A stretch of 64,000 nucleotides of DNA from Rhizobium sp. RU36D (GTDB lineage: Bacteria > Pseudomonadota > Alphaproteobacteria > Rhizobiales > Rhizobiaceae). Below the pieces are notes generated by a model, which was not told where the DNA came from, did no database searches, and saw only the letters and a list, made by a program, of their open reading frames with translations. Position numbers and translations under genes: made by a program. The DNA lies in assembly GCF_900176345.1 (NCBI RefSeq), contig NZ_FWXU01000013.1, positions 1 to 64,000 of the forward strand. Reading direction: 5' to 3'. This document shows, one piece after another, positions 52,090 to 61,058 of the stretch (positions are counted from its first letter, which is position 1; each line of letters begins with the position of its first letter).

Positions 52090-52986
52090 CTATTCCAGAT
52101 AGTCCTTGGGTTCAGCAAAGGCCGCCTTCAGGGCCGGCGACATCGGCAGGTTCAGGTTCATGCCATCGGGCGGGATCGGCGACATGAACCAGGTCTTGTA
52201 GAGACTGTCGATCTCCGGGCTGGTGAAGACCGCCTTCAGCGCGGCGTTGACGACCGAGCGGAACTCCTCGTCTCCATGGCGCACCAGCAGACCATATGGC
52301 TCCGGCGGGCTCAGCGTGTCGGTCGAGAGGGTGAACACCGAAGGATCGGGCGCCTGCGCAATCAGCGCCGCAAGCAGGATACCATCCCAGACAAAGGCAG
52401 AGGCGCGGCCATCCGCCACCAGGTCGAAGGCCTCGTTGCCGCCCTTTGTCGGCATGACGCCGATATTGAGCCGCTTTTCGCGATTGAGGGCGTTCAACTG
52501 CTCGATGTTAACAGTACCGGAGGCGGCGGCGACGGATCGACCGGCAAGATCTTCGACCTTGGCGATGTTGTCGGCCTTGCGGGTCACATACTGGGTTGCG
52601 GTGGCGAAATGCGGATAGGAGAAGCCGACGATCTTGCGCCGCTCCGCATTGTTGGTCGTGGCGGCGCATTCCACGTCGATCTTGCCGCTCTTCACCAGGA
52701 TGAAGCGCGTCGCCGATGTGGCAGGCACATAGTCCACCTTCAGCGTATCGAGCTTCAGATGCTTGCGCACCGCCTCGACGACGCGGTCGCACAATTCCAT
52801 TGAAAAGCCGGTGATCTTGCCATCGGGCGTCTTGTAGGAAAACGGCGGTTCGGCCTCGCGATAGCCGAGCGAGATGACGCCGGTTTCGGCAATCTTCTTC
52901 AGGGTGGGCGAGGGATCCTCCGCCGCGGCGGCCGCAGCCGGGGCCAGCCAGGCGAGGGCAAGCATTGCAGATGCCAGTCTATGCAT
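52090..52986 (-). CDS. GltI-type amino acid ABC solute-binding protein, copy B
   Basis: The 298-aa protein has a signal peptide (MHRLASAMLALAWLAPAAAA) and the same blocks as copy A: KIAETGVISLGYREAEPPFS, IDVECAATTNNAERRKIVGFS, SGTVNIEQLNALNREKRLNI and a closing IPPDGMNLNLPMS. The paralogues match over their full length but have diverged, so they may bind different acidic ligands. The ATG at 52986 has GGGAG upstream. It lies 60 bp after the upstream GGDEF-EAL gene and 13 bp before copy A, suggesting a four-gene transcription unit. Confidence 0.85.
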   Translation of the reverse strand: MHRLASAMLALAWLAPAAAAAAEDPSPTLKKIAETGVISLGYREAEPPFSYKTPDGKITGFSMELCDRVVEAVRKHLKLDTLKVDYVPATSATRFILVKSGKIDVECAATTNNAERRKIVGFSYPHFATATQYVTRKADNIAKVEDLAGRSVAAASGTVNIEQLNALNREKRLNIGVMPTKGGNEAFDLVADGRASAFVWDGILLAALIAQAPDPSVFTLSTDTLSPPEPYGLLVRHGDEEFRSVVNAALKAVFTSPEIDSLYKTWFMSPIPPDGMNLNLPMSPALKAAFAEPKDYLE

Positions 52987-53046
52987 GTCGCGTCTCCCAT
53001 CAGGCCACGGGCGGGACAGGCCTCGCCGCGGCGGTTGTTCCATCAG

Positions 53047-55320
53047 TCAGTTCAATGCGGTCTTCGGATCAGCCGGTGCCGATCCCAGTTCAATGTCAGT
53101 GATCGGCTTCGGCCGGGCGAAGTAATAGCCCTGCGCATTGGTGCAGCCGGCAGCCCGCAGGATGAAGAGCTGCTCTTCCGTCTCCACCCCTTCGGCGGTA
53201 ATTTCCATATCCAGTTCGCGCGCCAGATTGGTGATGGCGGCAACGATCGCCCTTGATGTCGGGTGGGTGGGAAGATCGGCCACGAAGCCCCGGTCGATCT
53301 TGATCTTGCTGAAGGGCATGTCGGCCAGATAGCTCAGCGAGGCATAACCGGTGCCGAAATCGTCCAGCACGACGGAAATGCCCATGGCGCCGATCGCCTG
53401 CAGCGCATCGCGGCTGTCGGTGCCGGCCAGCATCACGGTTTCCGTCACCTCCAGCTCCAGACGCTGCGGCGAAAGGCCTGAAGTGGCGAGAGCCGCCGTC
53501 ACCGTATCGACAACAGCCCCGTGGCGCAGTTGGACGGGAGAGAGATTCACCGCCAGGCGAATATCGTCGGGCCAGGTCACGGCATCGGCGCAGGCACGCT
53601 CCAGCACCCAGGCGCCGAGCGCGACGATCACGCCGGTTTCCTCGGCCAGCGGAATGAACCGGTCGGGCGAGACGAGGCCCTGCTGCGGGTGGCGCCAGCG
53701 CACCAGCGCCTCAAACCCACAGATCCTGTTCGTGGCGATGTTGACGAAGGGCTGGTAATGCAGCTCGAACTCGCCGCGCTGTAGCGCCAGCCTGAGGTCG
53801 ATTTCCAGCGCGTGCTGGTCCTGGACCACCATGTCCATGCCCTGTTCGAAGACGATCAGGGTGCCTCGGCCGGCGGCCTTGGCCCGATAGAGCGCAAGGT
53901 CGGCATTCTGCAGCAGTTGCCCGGCGGTGTTGCCATGGGTCGGCGCGCAGGAAATGCCGATGCTGGTCCCCACCACCACCTCATGGCCCTCAAGCATGAA
54001 CCCCTTGGAGATGGTCTGCAGCAGGCGACTGCCAAGGCCGCGGGCTTCGCTGACGGCATCGTGGCGGACGCGCTGGATGATGGCGAATTCATCGCCGCCG
54101 AGGCGGGCCGCAAGATCGCCATCCCCCAGAACCTCGCGGATGCGCTGGGCTGTCGTGATCAGCAGCTGGTCGCCGCAGCCATGGCCCAACGTGTCGTTGA
54201 CCACCTTGAACCGGTCGAGGTCGAGCAAGAGGATGTTAAAGTCACCCCCCTGGTCCATGCTCTCAAGCGCCTTGTCCAGCGTCTTCATCAAGAGCGCGCG
54301 ATTGGCGAGACCGGTCAGCGCGTCGTGATGCGCCATGTGTTCGAGCTTCACCGCCATGTCGCGGATTTCGCGCAGGCGGGCGCGTTCCACCACGGCCTCC
54401 CGCAAGGCCTCGATGGCGCGCGCGAGGTCGCCGATCTCGTCGCGGCGGCCCTGGAACGGCGTCACCTTGTCGGTCACTTCGCCGGCGATCTGCAGCGTGG
54501 CCTGAACCAGCGCCGGCACCGGCCGAAACAGGCGCCGCGCCAGCGCCGTGGCCACGAGACCGGTCAGGATCAGGATCGTCAGGAGCATGATGAGCGAGTT
54601 GCGGATCAGCTCGTCCTGCGCCCGGTTCAGCGTCGAGGCCTTGCCAATGGACACAGCCACCACGCCGAGCAAGGCATTATCAGTGCTGACGATCGGCAGC
54701 AGGCCAATATAGTATTTCTTGCCCGCGATGGTGGCAAAGCCACTCGATATCCGACCGGATACCGCAGCGTCGGCAAACAGCGGTTCGTCCCTGTTGATCC
54801 ACGGGCTTTCCGCGGTCGACAGACCGGAAGAAGCCGCCACATCGATGAAGTGGTCCGTGGTCGGATCGATGTGAAACAGCCAGGTGTCATTCTTCGTTTG
54901 CGCCGCGACCAGTGCCAGCACATCCGTCGGCGTAAAGCCGGTGAAGAGAATGGAATCGTCGTCGCCGATCGGCTGGCCGGTGACGATCTTCTCCACCTGG
55001 CCGCTGGCATCGGTCTTGATCACGACATTGGTATAGATGTTGCGCAGGGTGGAGCTGGCGATCTGCGTGTTGATATAGGCCTGGTTTCGCCACTGCTCCT
55101 TGGCCGCATCGACAAACATCGACCAGCCCACCAGGGCGCCGACACTGTAGGAGATGAGAATGCCGCCGAGAAAGACGATGACAATCTTGAACAGTAGGGA
55201 ACGCTTCCAGGCGGAGACAAGGGCGAGAGCCGAACCGAACCGGTGACGCGAATCCTTCCCAAGATCCACGGTGTCAGCGATATCGGCAGGGCCTTGCACC
55301 TGGTAAATGTCATCCGTCAT
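53047..55320 (-). CDS. Membrane GGDEF-EAL protein with periplasmic sensor
   Basis: The 757-aa protein has a membrane helix near residues 41-65, a periplasmic sensor of about 170 residues, and a second helix near 240-260. A HAMP-like linker (ALARRLFRPVPALVQATLQI) follows, then GGDEF (about 330-490, DALTGLANR and RLGGDEFAII) and EAL (about 505-745: FEALVRW, LEVTET, DDFGTGYASL, KIDRGF, AEGVET). Both output domains look active. The ATG at 55320 lacks a good RBS; an in-frame TTG at 55344 is no better. It is the first gene of the leftward unit that includes the two solute-binding proteins. Confidence 0.88.
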   Translation of the reverse strand: MTDDIYQVQGPADIADTVDLGKDSRHRFGSALALVSAWKRSLLFKIVIVFLGGILISYSVGALVGWSMFVDAAKEQWRNQAYINTQIASSTLRNIYTNVVIKTDASGQVEKIVTGQPIGDDDSILFTGFTPTDVLALVAAQTKNDTWLFHIDPTTDHFIDVAASSGLSTAESPWINRDEPLFADAAVSGRISSGFATIAGKKYYIGLLPIVSTDNALLGVVAVSIGKASTLNRAQDELIRNSLIMLLTILILTGLVATALARRLFRPVPALVQATLQIAGEVTDKVTPFQGRRDEIGDLARAIEALREAVVERARLREIRDMAVKLEHMAHHDALTGLANRALLMKTLDKALESMDQGGDFNILLLDLDRFKVVNDTLGHGCGDQLLITTAQRIREVLGDGDLAARLGGDEFAIIQRVRHDAVSEARGLGSRLLQTISKGFMLEGHEVVVGTSIGISCAPTHGNTAGQLLQNADLALYRAKAAGRGTLIVFEQGMDMVVQDQHALEIDLRLALQRGEFELHYQPFVNIATNRICGFEALVRWRHPQQGLVSPDRFIPLAEETGVIVALGAWVLERACADAVTWPDDIRLAVNLSPVQLRHGAVVDTVTAALATSGLSPQRLELEVTETVMLAGTDSRDALQAIGAMGISVVLDDFGTGYASLSYLADMPFSKIKIDRGFVADLPTHPTSRAIVAAITNLARELDMEITAEGVETEEQLFILRAAGCTNAQGYYFARPKPITDIELGSAPADPKTALN

Positions 55321-55484
55321 CGAGCGCGCGCCATCAAATCCCAAGATGAAAACAAATTCGCAGCAATCCGGACGCCAGCCGCACCCGTCTTTGCATGTTA
55401 CGCGAGAGAAGTTTCCAATCGATGGGTTGTGTCGAGATTTGGCTCGAATAGTTGATGCATCGTTAAGCCTGAGGTAACCCGGCC

Positions 55485-56147
55485 TCAGCCCGCGTGGTCG
55501 ATGCGCGAGAAGGCGGCGAGAACAGTGCGCTCCGATTGGGCGAGATAGGCTTCCAGCGATCGCGCGGCCTCGTCCGGCTTGCCGGCCTCAAGCTTTTCCA
55601 GGATCGCGGCATTGAGATCGACATAGGGCGCGTGCAGCAGGTCCGGGTCGCGCAGCAGGCCGAAGGAAAGCCGCAACTCCGCGGCGATCTGCGCATAGAA
55701 GGCATTCAGCCGCTGGCTGTCAGCGAGATCGACGATCGCCGCGTGGAACGCCATGTTGGCGCTGCCTACCTTCACCCAGTCGCGCACATCCCGTGCCGCC
55801 TTTGCCGTCTCGACGGCGGCCCGCATCCGAGCGACGGCGGGGTGATTGGGATAGGCGCCGGCCAGCGCCTGGCACTCGACCATCCGGCGCACCCGGTAGA
55901 TGTCGATGATCGAGGCCATGCTGGGGGTCGAGACGAAGACGCCGCGATTGGGCTCGTGGCGCAGCAGTCCCTCTTTCGTCAGCAGGCGAAAGGCCTCCCG
56001 CAGCGAGTTGCGAGACACCGCGAGGTCCGCACTCAAGGCCGCCTCGGAGAGCCGTTGGCCGGGCCGCAACTCGCCGCCGATCAGCTTGTCGCGGATCTGT
56101 TCCGCAAGCCGTGGCGCCAGCGCCGATGTCGTGTCCTGCTCTGCCAT
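55485..56147 (-). CDS. FCD-type GntR transcriptional regulator
   Basis: The 220-aa protein has a winged helix (LRPGQRLSEAALSADLAVSR, NSLREAFRLLTKEGLL) and an FCD domain with VRRMVECQALAGAYPNHP and FHAAIVDLADSQRLNAFY. AAGGG lies 7 nt before the ATG at 56147. It is divergent from the NRAMP-like transporter of the oxoprolinase cluster and is the likely regulator of that operon. Candidate binding sites lie in the intergenic region. Confidence 0.87.
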   Translation of the reverse strand: MAEQDTTSALAPRLAEQIRDKLIGGELRPGQRLSEAALSADLAVSRNSLREAFRLLTKEGLLRHEPNRGVFVSTPSMASIIDIYRVRRMVECQALAGAYPNHPAVARMRAAVETAKAARDVRDWVKVGSANMAFHAAIVDLADSQRLNAFYAQIAAELRLSFGLLRDPDLLHAPYVDLNAAILEKLEAGKPDEAARSLEAYLAQSERTVLAAFSRIDHAG

Positions 56148-56531
56148 CGATAACCCTTGGGAATGGAGCGGGGAACCCCGCCGCAAGCGGCATCGATAGA
56201 CCAGTTCGCGGCACTTCGCCAGTGCTTGCGAAGCCTCCAGAGACCACTCCTTTTGGCCAACTCTGAGCGCGGGCGATGGCCTCGCTCGGTACCGCCGGTC
56301 CTGGGCCGAGGGCAGGAATCATGACCGAAATTTGGTCACGTACCGCTCGTTTTGTCATCATATCTGCCAGATATCGCTCAACATTTGAACAATATGGTAG
56401 AACGAAACAATAAAATCGTTGAACAATATTGACAAAATTGTGAAACGCGATGACGCTTGGGGCGCAAATGGTTAACGTGGATCGAAAGGCGCCACCGCCG
56501 GCCAGGATCCGCGGTCATAAGGAGAGGGTTC
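56148..56531. promoter_or_regulatory. Divergent regulatory region, GntR and oxoprolinase operons
   Basis: No gene is supported in these 384 bases. The right third is AT-rich. Two direct copies of TTGAACAATAT lie at 56385-56395 and 56419-56429, 34 bp apart. A dyad TGACC-GAAATTT-GGTCA lies at 56322-56338. These are candidate operators for the adjacent GntR; the exact promoter cannot be placed. Confidence 0.45.
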
Positions 56532-57815
56532 ATGGAACAGCAATCAGCATCCCCCGCCGCCGGATCGGCCGTCGGCGCCACCGTCCCGCCTGCCCAGGGC
56601 ATGACGACCGCCACGCGCCGCGCGGCCTTCACCGCCGCCATCTTCCTGATGGCGACGTCGGCCATCGGCCCGGGCTTCATCACCCAGACGGCGACCTTCA
56701 CCACCAAGCTCGGCGCGGCGTTTGCCTTCGCCATCCTGGCCTCGATCCTGATCGACTTCGTGGTTCAGCTGAACATCTGGCGCATCGTCACGCTGACGCG
56801 CATGCGCGCCTCCGACATCGCCAATGCCGCGATCCCGGGCACCGGCTATGTTCTCGCCATCCTCGTCATCGTCGGCGGCCTGTTCTTCAATATCGGCAAT
56901 ATCGGCGGCTCCGGCCTGGGCCTCAACGCCATGCTCGGGCTTGATCCCAAATGGGGTGGTGCCATCAGCGCGCTGATCGCCATCGGCATCTTCCTGTCGA
57001 AAAAGGCCGGTGTGGCCATCGACCGGCTGATCGTCGTCGCTGGCGTCGCCATGATCGTCCTGACGCTCTACGTCGCCATCGTGTCCAACCCGCCTGTTGG
57101 TGACGCGCTGTTCCAGACCTTCATTCCCGCCACCATCGATTTCGCCACCATCACGACAATCGTCGGCGGCACGGTCGGCGGCTACATCACCTATTCCGGC
57201 GCGCACCGCCTGCTGGACAAGGGCACCGTCGGCATCGAAAACCTCGGCGCCGTCAACCGCGCGGCGCTGACCGGCATCGCGGTCACTGGCGTCATGCGCT
57301 ACGTCCTGTTCCTCGCCATCCTCGGCGTGGTGGCGAGCGGCGTCGTCATCGATGTCTCGGGCAAGGGCGCCAACCCGGCCGCCCAGGCTTTCCAGGCCGC
57401 CGCCGGCGACATCGGCTACCGCCTCTTCGGCGCAGTCCTCTGGTTTGCCGCCATCACCTCCGTCATCGGTGCGGCCTATACCTCGGTCTCCTTCATCACC
57501 GTGTTCAAGAAGGACATCAGCGAGCGCGGCCGCAACATCGCGACCGTCATCTTCATCGCCGTCTCGCTGTTCTTCTACGTCGTCATCACCACGCCGCCGG
57601 CGCAGATGCTGGTCTTCGTCGGTGGCCTGAACGGCCTGATCCTGCCCATCGGCCTGTCGATCTTCATCTATGCCGCCTGGGCTCGCTCCGATCTGATGGG
57701 CGGCTATCGCTACCCCCGTTGGCTGTTGGTGCTGGGTGTGCTGACTTGCGCGCTCACCTGGTACATGGGCTACAAGTCGATCGGTCCGATCTTCGCGCTG
57801 CTGTCGGCCGCCTGA
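56532..57815 (+). CDS. NRAMP-family transporter lacking the canonical metal-site motifs
   Basis: The 427-aa membrane protein has about 11 hydrophobic segments and fits the NRAMP/LeuT-like fold. The first helix reads [15 protein letters not shown] where metal transporters have DPGN, and helix 6 reads TYSGAHR where MPH is expected. The known Mn/Fe ligands are thus missing, so an organic or other ion substrate is likely. An AAGGAGAGGG RBS precedes the ATG at 56532. It leads the operon with pxpA 23 bp downstream, which suggests it imports the operon's substrate. Confidence 0.82.
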   Translation: MEQQSASPAAGSAVGATVPPAQGMTTATRRAAFTAAIFLMATSAIGPGFITQTATFTTKLGAAFAFAILASILIDFVVQLNIWRIVTLTRMRASDIANAAIPGTGYVLAILVIVGGLFFNIGNIGGSGLGLNAMLGLDPKWGGAISALIAIGIFLSKKAGVAIDRLIVVAGVAMIVLTLYVAIVSNPPVGDALFQTFIPATIDFATITTIVGGTVGGYITYSGAHRLLDKGTVGIENLGAVNRAALTGIAVTGVMRYVLFLAILGVVASGVVIDVSGKGANPAAQAFQAAAGDIGYRLFGAVLWFAAITSVIGAAYTSVSFITVFKKDISERGRNIATVIFIAVSLFFYVVITTPPAQMLVFVGGLNGLILPIGLSIFIYAAWARSDLMGGYRYPRWLLVLGVLTCALTWYMGYKSIGPIFALLSAA

Positions 57816-57838
57816 CGATCACGCAAGGGAGAAGAGAC

Positions 57839-58603
57839 ATGCCATCAATCGATCTGAACAGCGATCTCGGCGAAAGCTATGGCGCCTGGTCCATGGGCGA
57901 TGACGAGGCGATGCTGTCCATCGTCTCGAGCGCCAATGTCGCCTGCGGCTTCCATGCCGGCGATCCCCTGGGCATCCTGAAAACCGTGAAGGCGGCGGCT
58001 GCAAAGGGCGTGAAGATCGGCGCGCATGTCTCCTATCCCGATCGCGTCGGCTTCGGCCGGCGCGACATGGATGTGACATCGGCGGAGCTTTCCGCCGATG
58101 TCCTCTACCAGATCGGCGCGCTGCAGGGCATCGCCGCCGCTGCCGGCACCAAGGTCGGCTATGTGAAACCCCATGGTGCGCTATACAACCGCATCGCCAA
58201 CGATCCAAAGCAGGGCCAGGCGGTCATCGACGGCATCAAGGCCGTCGATCCGTCCCTGGTCCTGATGGGCCTCGCCGGCACCCAGATCCTCGATCTTGCG
58301 CGCAAGTCGGGACTTGATGTCGTGGCCGAAGCTTTTGCCGATCGCGCCTATACGCCCACCGGCGATCTCGTCTCCCGCCGCGAGCCGGGTGCTGTGCTGC
58401 ACGATACCGCGCTGATCGCCCGGCGAATGCTGCAGCTTGCCCATCAGGGCACGCTGGAAGCCATTGACGGCTCCACCATCAAGATCGATGCGCAATCGAT
58501 CTGCGTGCATGGCGATAGCCCCGGCGCGGTCGCCATCGCCCAGGAAATCCGCCGTGCCTTCGAGGCGGACGGCCTGTCCGTCCGCTCCTTCCTGCCGGCT
58601 TGA
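57839..58603 (+). CDS. pxpA: 5-oxoprolinase subunit A (LamB/YcsF family)
   Basis: The 254-aa protein begins with the LamB/YcsF signature [13 protein letters not shown], followed by [11 protein letters not shown] near residue 36, [15 protein letters not shown] near 61 and VKPHGALYN near 110. PxpA with PxpB and PxpC forms the ATP-dependent 5-oxoprolinase that opens L-5-oxoproline to glutamate in bacteria. An AAGGGAGAAG RBS lies upstream of the ATG. It is followed by the DUF1445 gene after 10 bp. Confidence 0.87.
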   Translation: MPSIDLNSDLGESYGAWSMGDDEAMLSIVSSANVACGFHAGDPLGILKTVKAAAAKGVKIGAHVSYPDRVGFGRRDMDVTSAELSADVLYQIGALQGIAAAAGTKVGYVKPHGALYNRIANDPKQGQAVIDGIKAVDPSLVLMGLAGTQILDLARKSGLDVVAEAFADRAYTPTGDLVSRREPGAVLHDTALIARRMLQLAHQGTLEAIDGSTIKIDAQSICVHGDSPGAVAIAQEIRRAFEADGLSVRSFLPA

Positions 58604-58613
58604 GGGAACGACC

Positions 58614-59420
58614 ATGATTGCCTTGGACCATCTCTCCCATGTCGATGCCTCCGCCGCCCGCGCGGCGCGCGCCCGCTATCGTCAGGGTCTCGTCGAGCCC
58701 ACTTCGGGCGTCGCTCCCGGCTTCACCCAGGCCAATATGATCGTGCTGCCGCGCGATTGGGCCTTCGACTTCCTGCTCTATGCGCAGCGCAATCCCAAGG
58801 CCTGCCCGGTGCTGGATGTCTCCGATCCCGGCTCGCACACCACGCTTTTGGCGCCGGATGCCGATCTGCGCCGCGATATCCCGCTCTACCGCATCTGGCG
58901 CGATGGAAAGATGGCGGAAGAAACCGCCGATGCCAGCGCGGCCTGGGCCGAGCATCCCGATCTCGTCAGCTTCCTGATCGGCTGCAGCTTCACCTTCGAA
59001 ACGCCGATGCTGGAAGCCGGCATCGAGATCCGCCACATCACCGACAAGTCCAATGTGCCGATGTACCTGACCAACCGCCCCTGCCGCCCGGCCGGCCGGC
59101 TGCATGGCAATATGGTGGTGTCGATGCGGCCGATCCCGGCCTCGCGCGTGGCCGATGCCGCGACCATTTCCGGCCGCTTCCCCTCGGTCCATGGTGCGCC
59201 CGTCCATGTCGGCGCGCCTGAAGAGCTCGGCATAAAGGATCTCTCCCGGCCCGAATTCGGCGATGCCGTGCGCATCGAGCCGGGCGAAGTACCGGTCTTC
59301 TGGGCCTGCGGCGTCACCCCGCAGGCGGCCGTCATGGCGTCAGGCGTGCCCTTTGCCATCACCCATGCGCCGGGGCATATGTTCATCACCGACATCCCCG
59401 ATTCCGCCTATCACGCCTGA
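58614..59420 (+). CDS. Putative hydro-lyase, DUF1445/D-glutamate cyclase-like
   Basis: The 268-aa protein has the DUF1445 hallmarks [20 protein letters not shown] near residue 32, [13 protein letters not shown] near 124, [20 protein letters not shown] near 157 and [12 protein letters not shown] near the end. A mammalian member is a D-glutamate cyclase converting D-glutamate to 5-oxo-D-proline. Bacterial members often sit beside pxp genes, as here. This suggests a link between D-glutamate and 5-oxoproline. The ATG at 58614 is 10 bp after pxpA. Confidence 0.82.
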   Translation: MIALDHLSHVDASAARAARARYRQGLVEPTSGVAPGFTQANMIVLPRDWAFDFLLYAQRNPKACPVLDVSDPGSHTTLLAPDADLRRDIPLYRIWRDGKMAEETADASAAWAEHPDLVSFLIGCSFTFETPMLEAGIEIRHITDKSNVPMYLTNRPCRPAGRLHGNMVVSMRPIPASRVADAATISGRFPSVHGAPVHVGAPEELGIKDLSRPEFGDAVRIEPGEVPVFWACGVTPQAAVMASGVPFAITHAPGHMFITDIPDSAYHA

Positions 59421-59427
59421 GGTATCC

Positions 59428-61023
59428 ATGCGCTTCCTGCCAGTCAGCCTGACGGTTCTGCTCGTCGAACTCGCCGATCTCGACGAGACGCTGGCGCTGT
59501 TTGCCTCGTTGGAGGCCGATCCGGTCGATGGCATCGAGGACATGGTGCCAGCGGCGCGCACGCTGATGATCCGCTTCCGCCCGGAGCGGACAACAGCCCA
59601 AACACTGGCCGGCGCGATCGCCACCCGCGACCTCTCGGCGAAGATCGCGCCCTCCGACAAGCTCGTCGAGATCCCGGTCCGTTACGACGGCGAGGATCTC
59701 CAGGATGTAGCCGACCTGACCGGCCTTTCGGTCGCAGAGGTCATCCGCCGCCATGCGGACAGCACCTTCACCGTGGCCTTCTGCGGCTTCGCGCCAGGCT
59801 TCGGCTATCTCGTCGGCGGCGATCCCGCGCTTCAGGTGCCGCGCCGGCAGAGCCCGCGCACGAAGATCCTGGCCGGCTCCGTGGCGCTGGCCGGCGCCTT
59901 TTCCGGCGTCTATCCGCAAAACAGTCCCGGCGGTTGGCAGATCATCGGCACGACGCCGCTCAAGATGTGGGACCTCACTCGCGATCCCCCTGCTCTGTTC
60001 CAGCCCGGCTACCGCGTGCGCTTCTACGATCTGGAAAAACGCGCCGCCCCGATCAAGGCCTCGTCCGGCAAGACGGCCGCATCGGAGAGCGCACCGGGCC
60101 ATGCCCTGACGCTGAAGGTTCTGGCCGCGCCCATGCCGGCGCTGTTTCAGGATCTGGGACGTTTCGGCCAGACAGGCCAAGGCGTTTCCTCATCGGGCGC
60201 GCTGGATATCGGTGCGCTCAAGGCCGCCAACCGCGCCGTTGGCAATCCCTCGGATTGCGCCTGTCTTGAAATCACGCTGGGCGGCTTTTCCTTCGAAATG
60301 TCGGGTCGCGCCGTGATGGCCCTGAGCGGCGCGCCCTGTCCCATCACCGTCCGCGATGCGACTGGCCGGGAAACCGTGGCCGAAACTTACAAGCCGCTGT
60401 CGCTGGAGCCCGGCGATATCGTCACCCTCGGCCATGCGCCGCGGGGAGCCCGCAGCTATCTCGCCATCCGCGGCGGCTTTGCCGTCACGCCGGTGCTCGG
60501 CAGCGCCTCCACCGATACGCTGGCCGTGGTCGGGCCTGAGCCGGTGACTTCGGGCGCTGTGCTTGCCCTTCACGGCGAGCGTCCGGGGCTCAATCCCGTC
60601 TCGCTGACCGAAGCGCCTGCCTTCGAGCATCCGGCCGCGGGCGACACTGTTGTGCTCGACGTCATCATGGGGCCGCGCAGCGATTGGTTCACGGCGTCAG
60701 GCATCGAGACGCTGTCGGCCCAGGTCTGGCAGGTGACGCCGCAATCCAACCGCGTCGGCATCCGCATCTCAGGCGAGGTGCCGCTGGAGCGCAAAGACAA
60801 GGCCGAACTGCCAAGTGAAGGGACCGCGACCGGCGCCATCCAGGTGCCCCATAGCGGCCAGCCGGTGCTGTTCCTGGCGGATCACCCGCTGACGGGCGGT
60901 TATCCCGTCATCGGCACGGTTGCCGAATATCATCTCGATCTCGCCGGGCAGATCCCGGTCAATGCCCAGATACAGTTTCGTCCGGTGACGCGCTTCGCCG
61001 ACATCCAGCCTTCAAGGGCTTGA
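59428..61023 (+). CDS. Fused 5-oxoprolinase subunits B and C (PxpB-PxpC; KipI-KipA)
   Basis: The 531-aa protein joins a KipI/AHS1 domain (about residues 1-205, with [20 protein letters not shown] and [15 protein letters not shown]) to a KipA/AHS2 domain (about 225-525, with [32 protein letters not shown], and [10 protein letters not shown]-like [10 protein letters not shown]). Separate genes are usual; the fusion is also seen as the carboxyltransferase region of urea carboxylase. It is followed 35 bp later by a biotin carboxylase, which supports a biotin-linked reaction. Confidence 0.85.
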   Translation: MRFLPVSLTVLLVELADLDETLALFASLEADPVDGIEDMVPAARTLMIRFRPERTTAQTLAGAIATRDLSAKIAPSDKLVEIPVRYDGEDLQDVADLTGLSVAEVIRRHADSTFTVAFCGFAPGFGYLVGGDPALQVPRRQSPRTKILAGSVALAGAFSGVYPQNSPGGWQIIGTTPLKMWDLTRDPPALFQPGYRVRFYDLEKRAAPIKASSGKTAASESAPGHALTLKVLAAPMPALFQDLGRFGQTGQGVSSSGALDIGALKAANRAVGNPSDCACLEITLGGFSFEMSGRAVMALSGAPCPITVRDATGRETVAETYKPLSLEPGDIVTLGHAPRGARSYLAIRGGFAVTPVLGSASTDTLAVVGPEPVTSGAVLALHGERPGLNPVSLTEAPAFEHPAAGDTVVLDVIMGPRSDWFTASGIETLSAQVWQVTPQSNRVGIRISGEVPLERKDKAELPSEGTATGAIQVPHSGQPVLFLADHPLTGGYPVIGTVAEYHLDLAGQIPVNAQIQFRPVTRFADIQPSRA

Positions 61024-61058
61024 AGCGCACCCGGCCACCAGAACATGAGGAACCAGTC

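Noticed and set aside
53812-55197. 461-codon open frame on the plus strand
   Set aside because: It is the shadow of the membrane GGDEF-EAL gene; it has biased composition and no recognisable domain.
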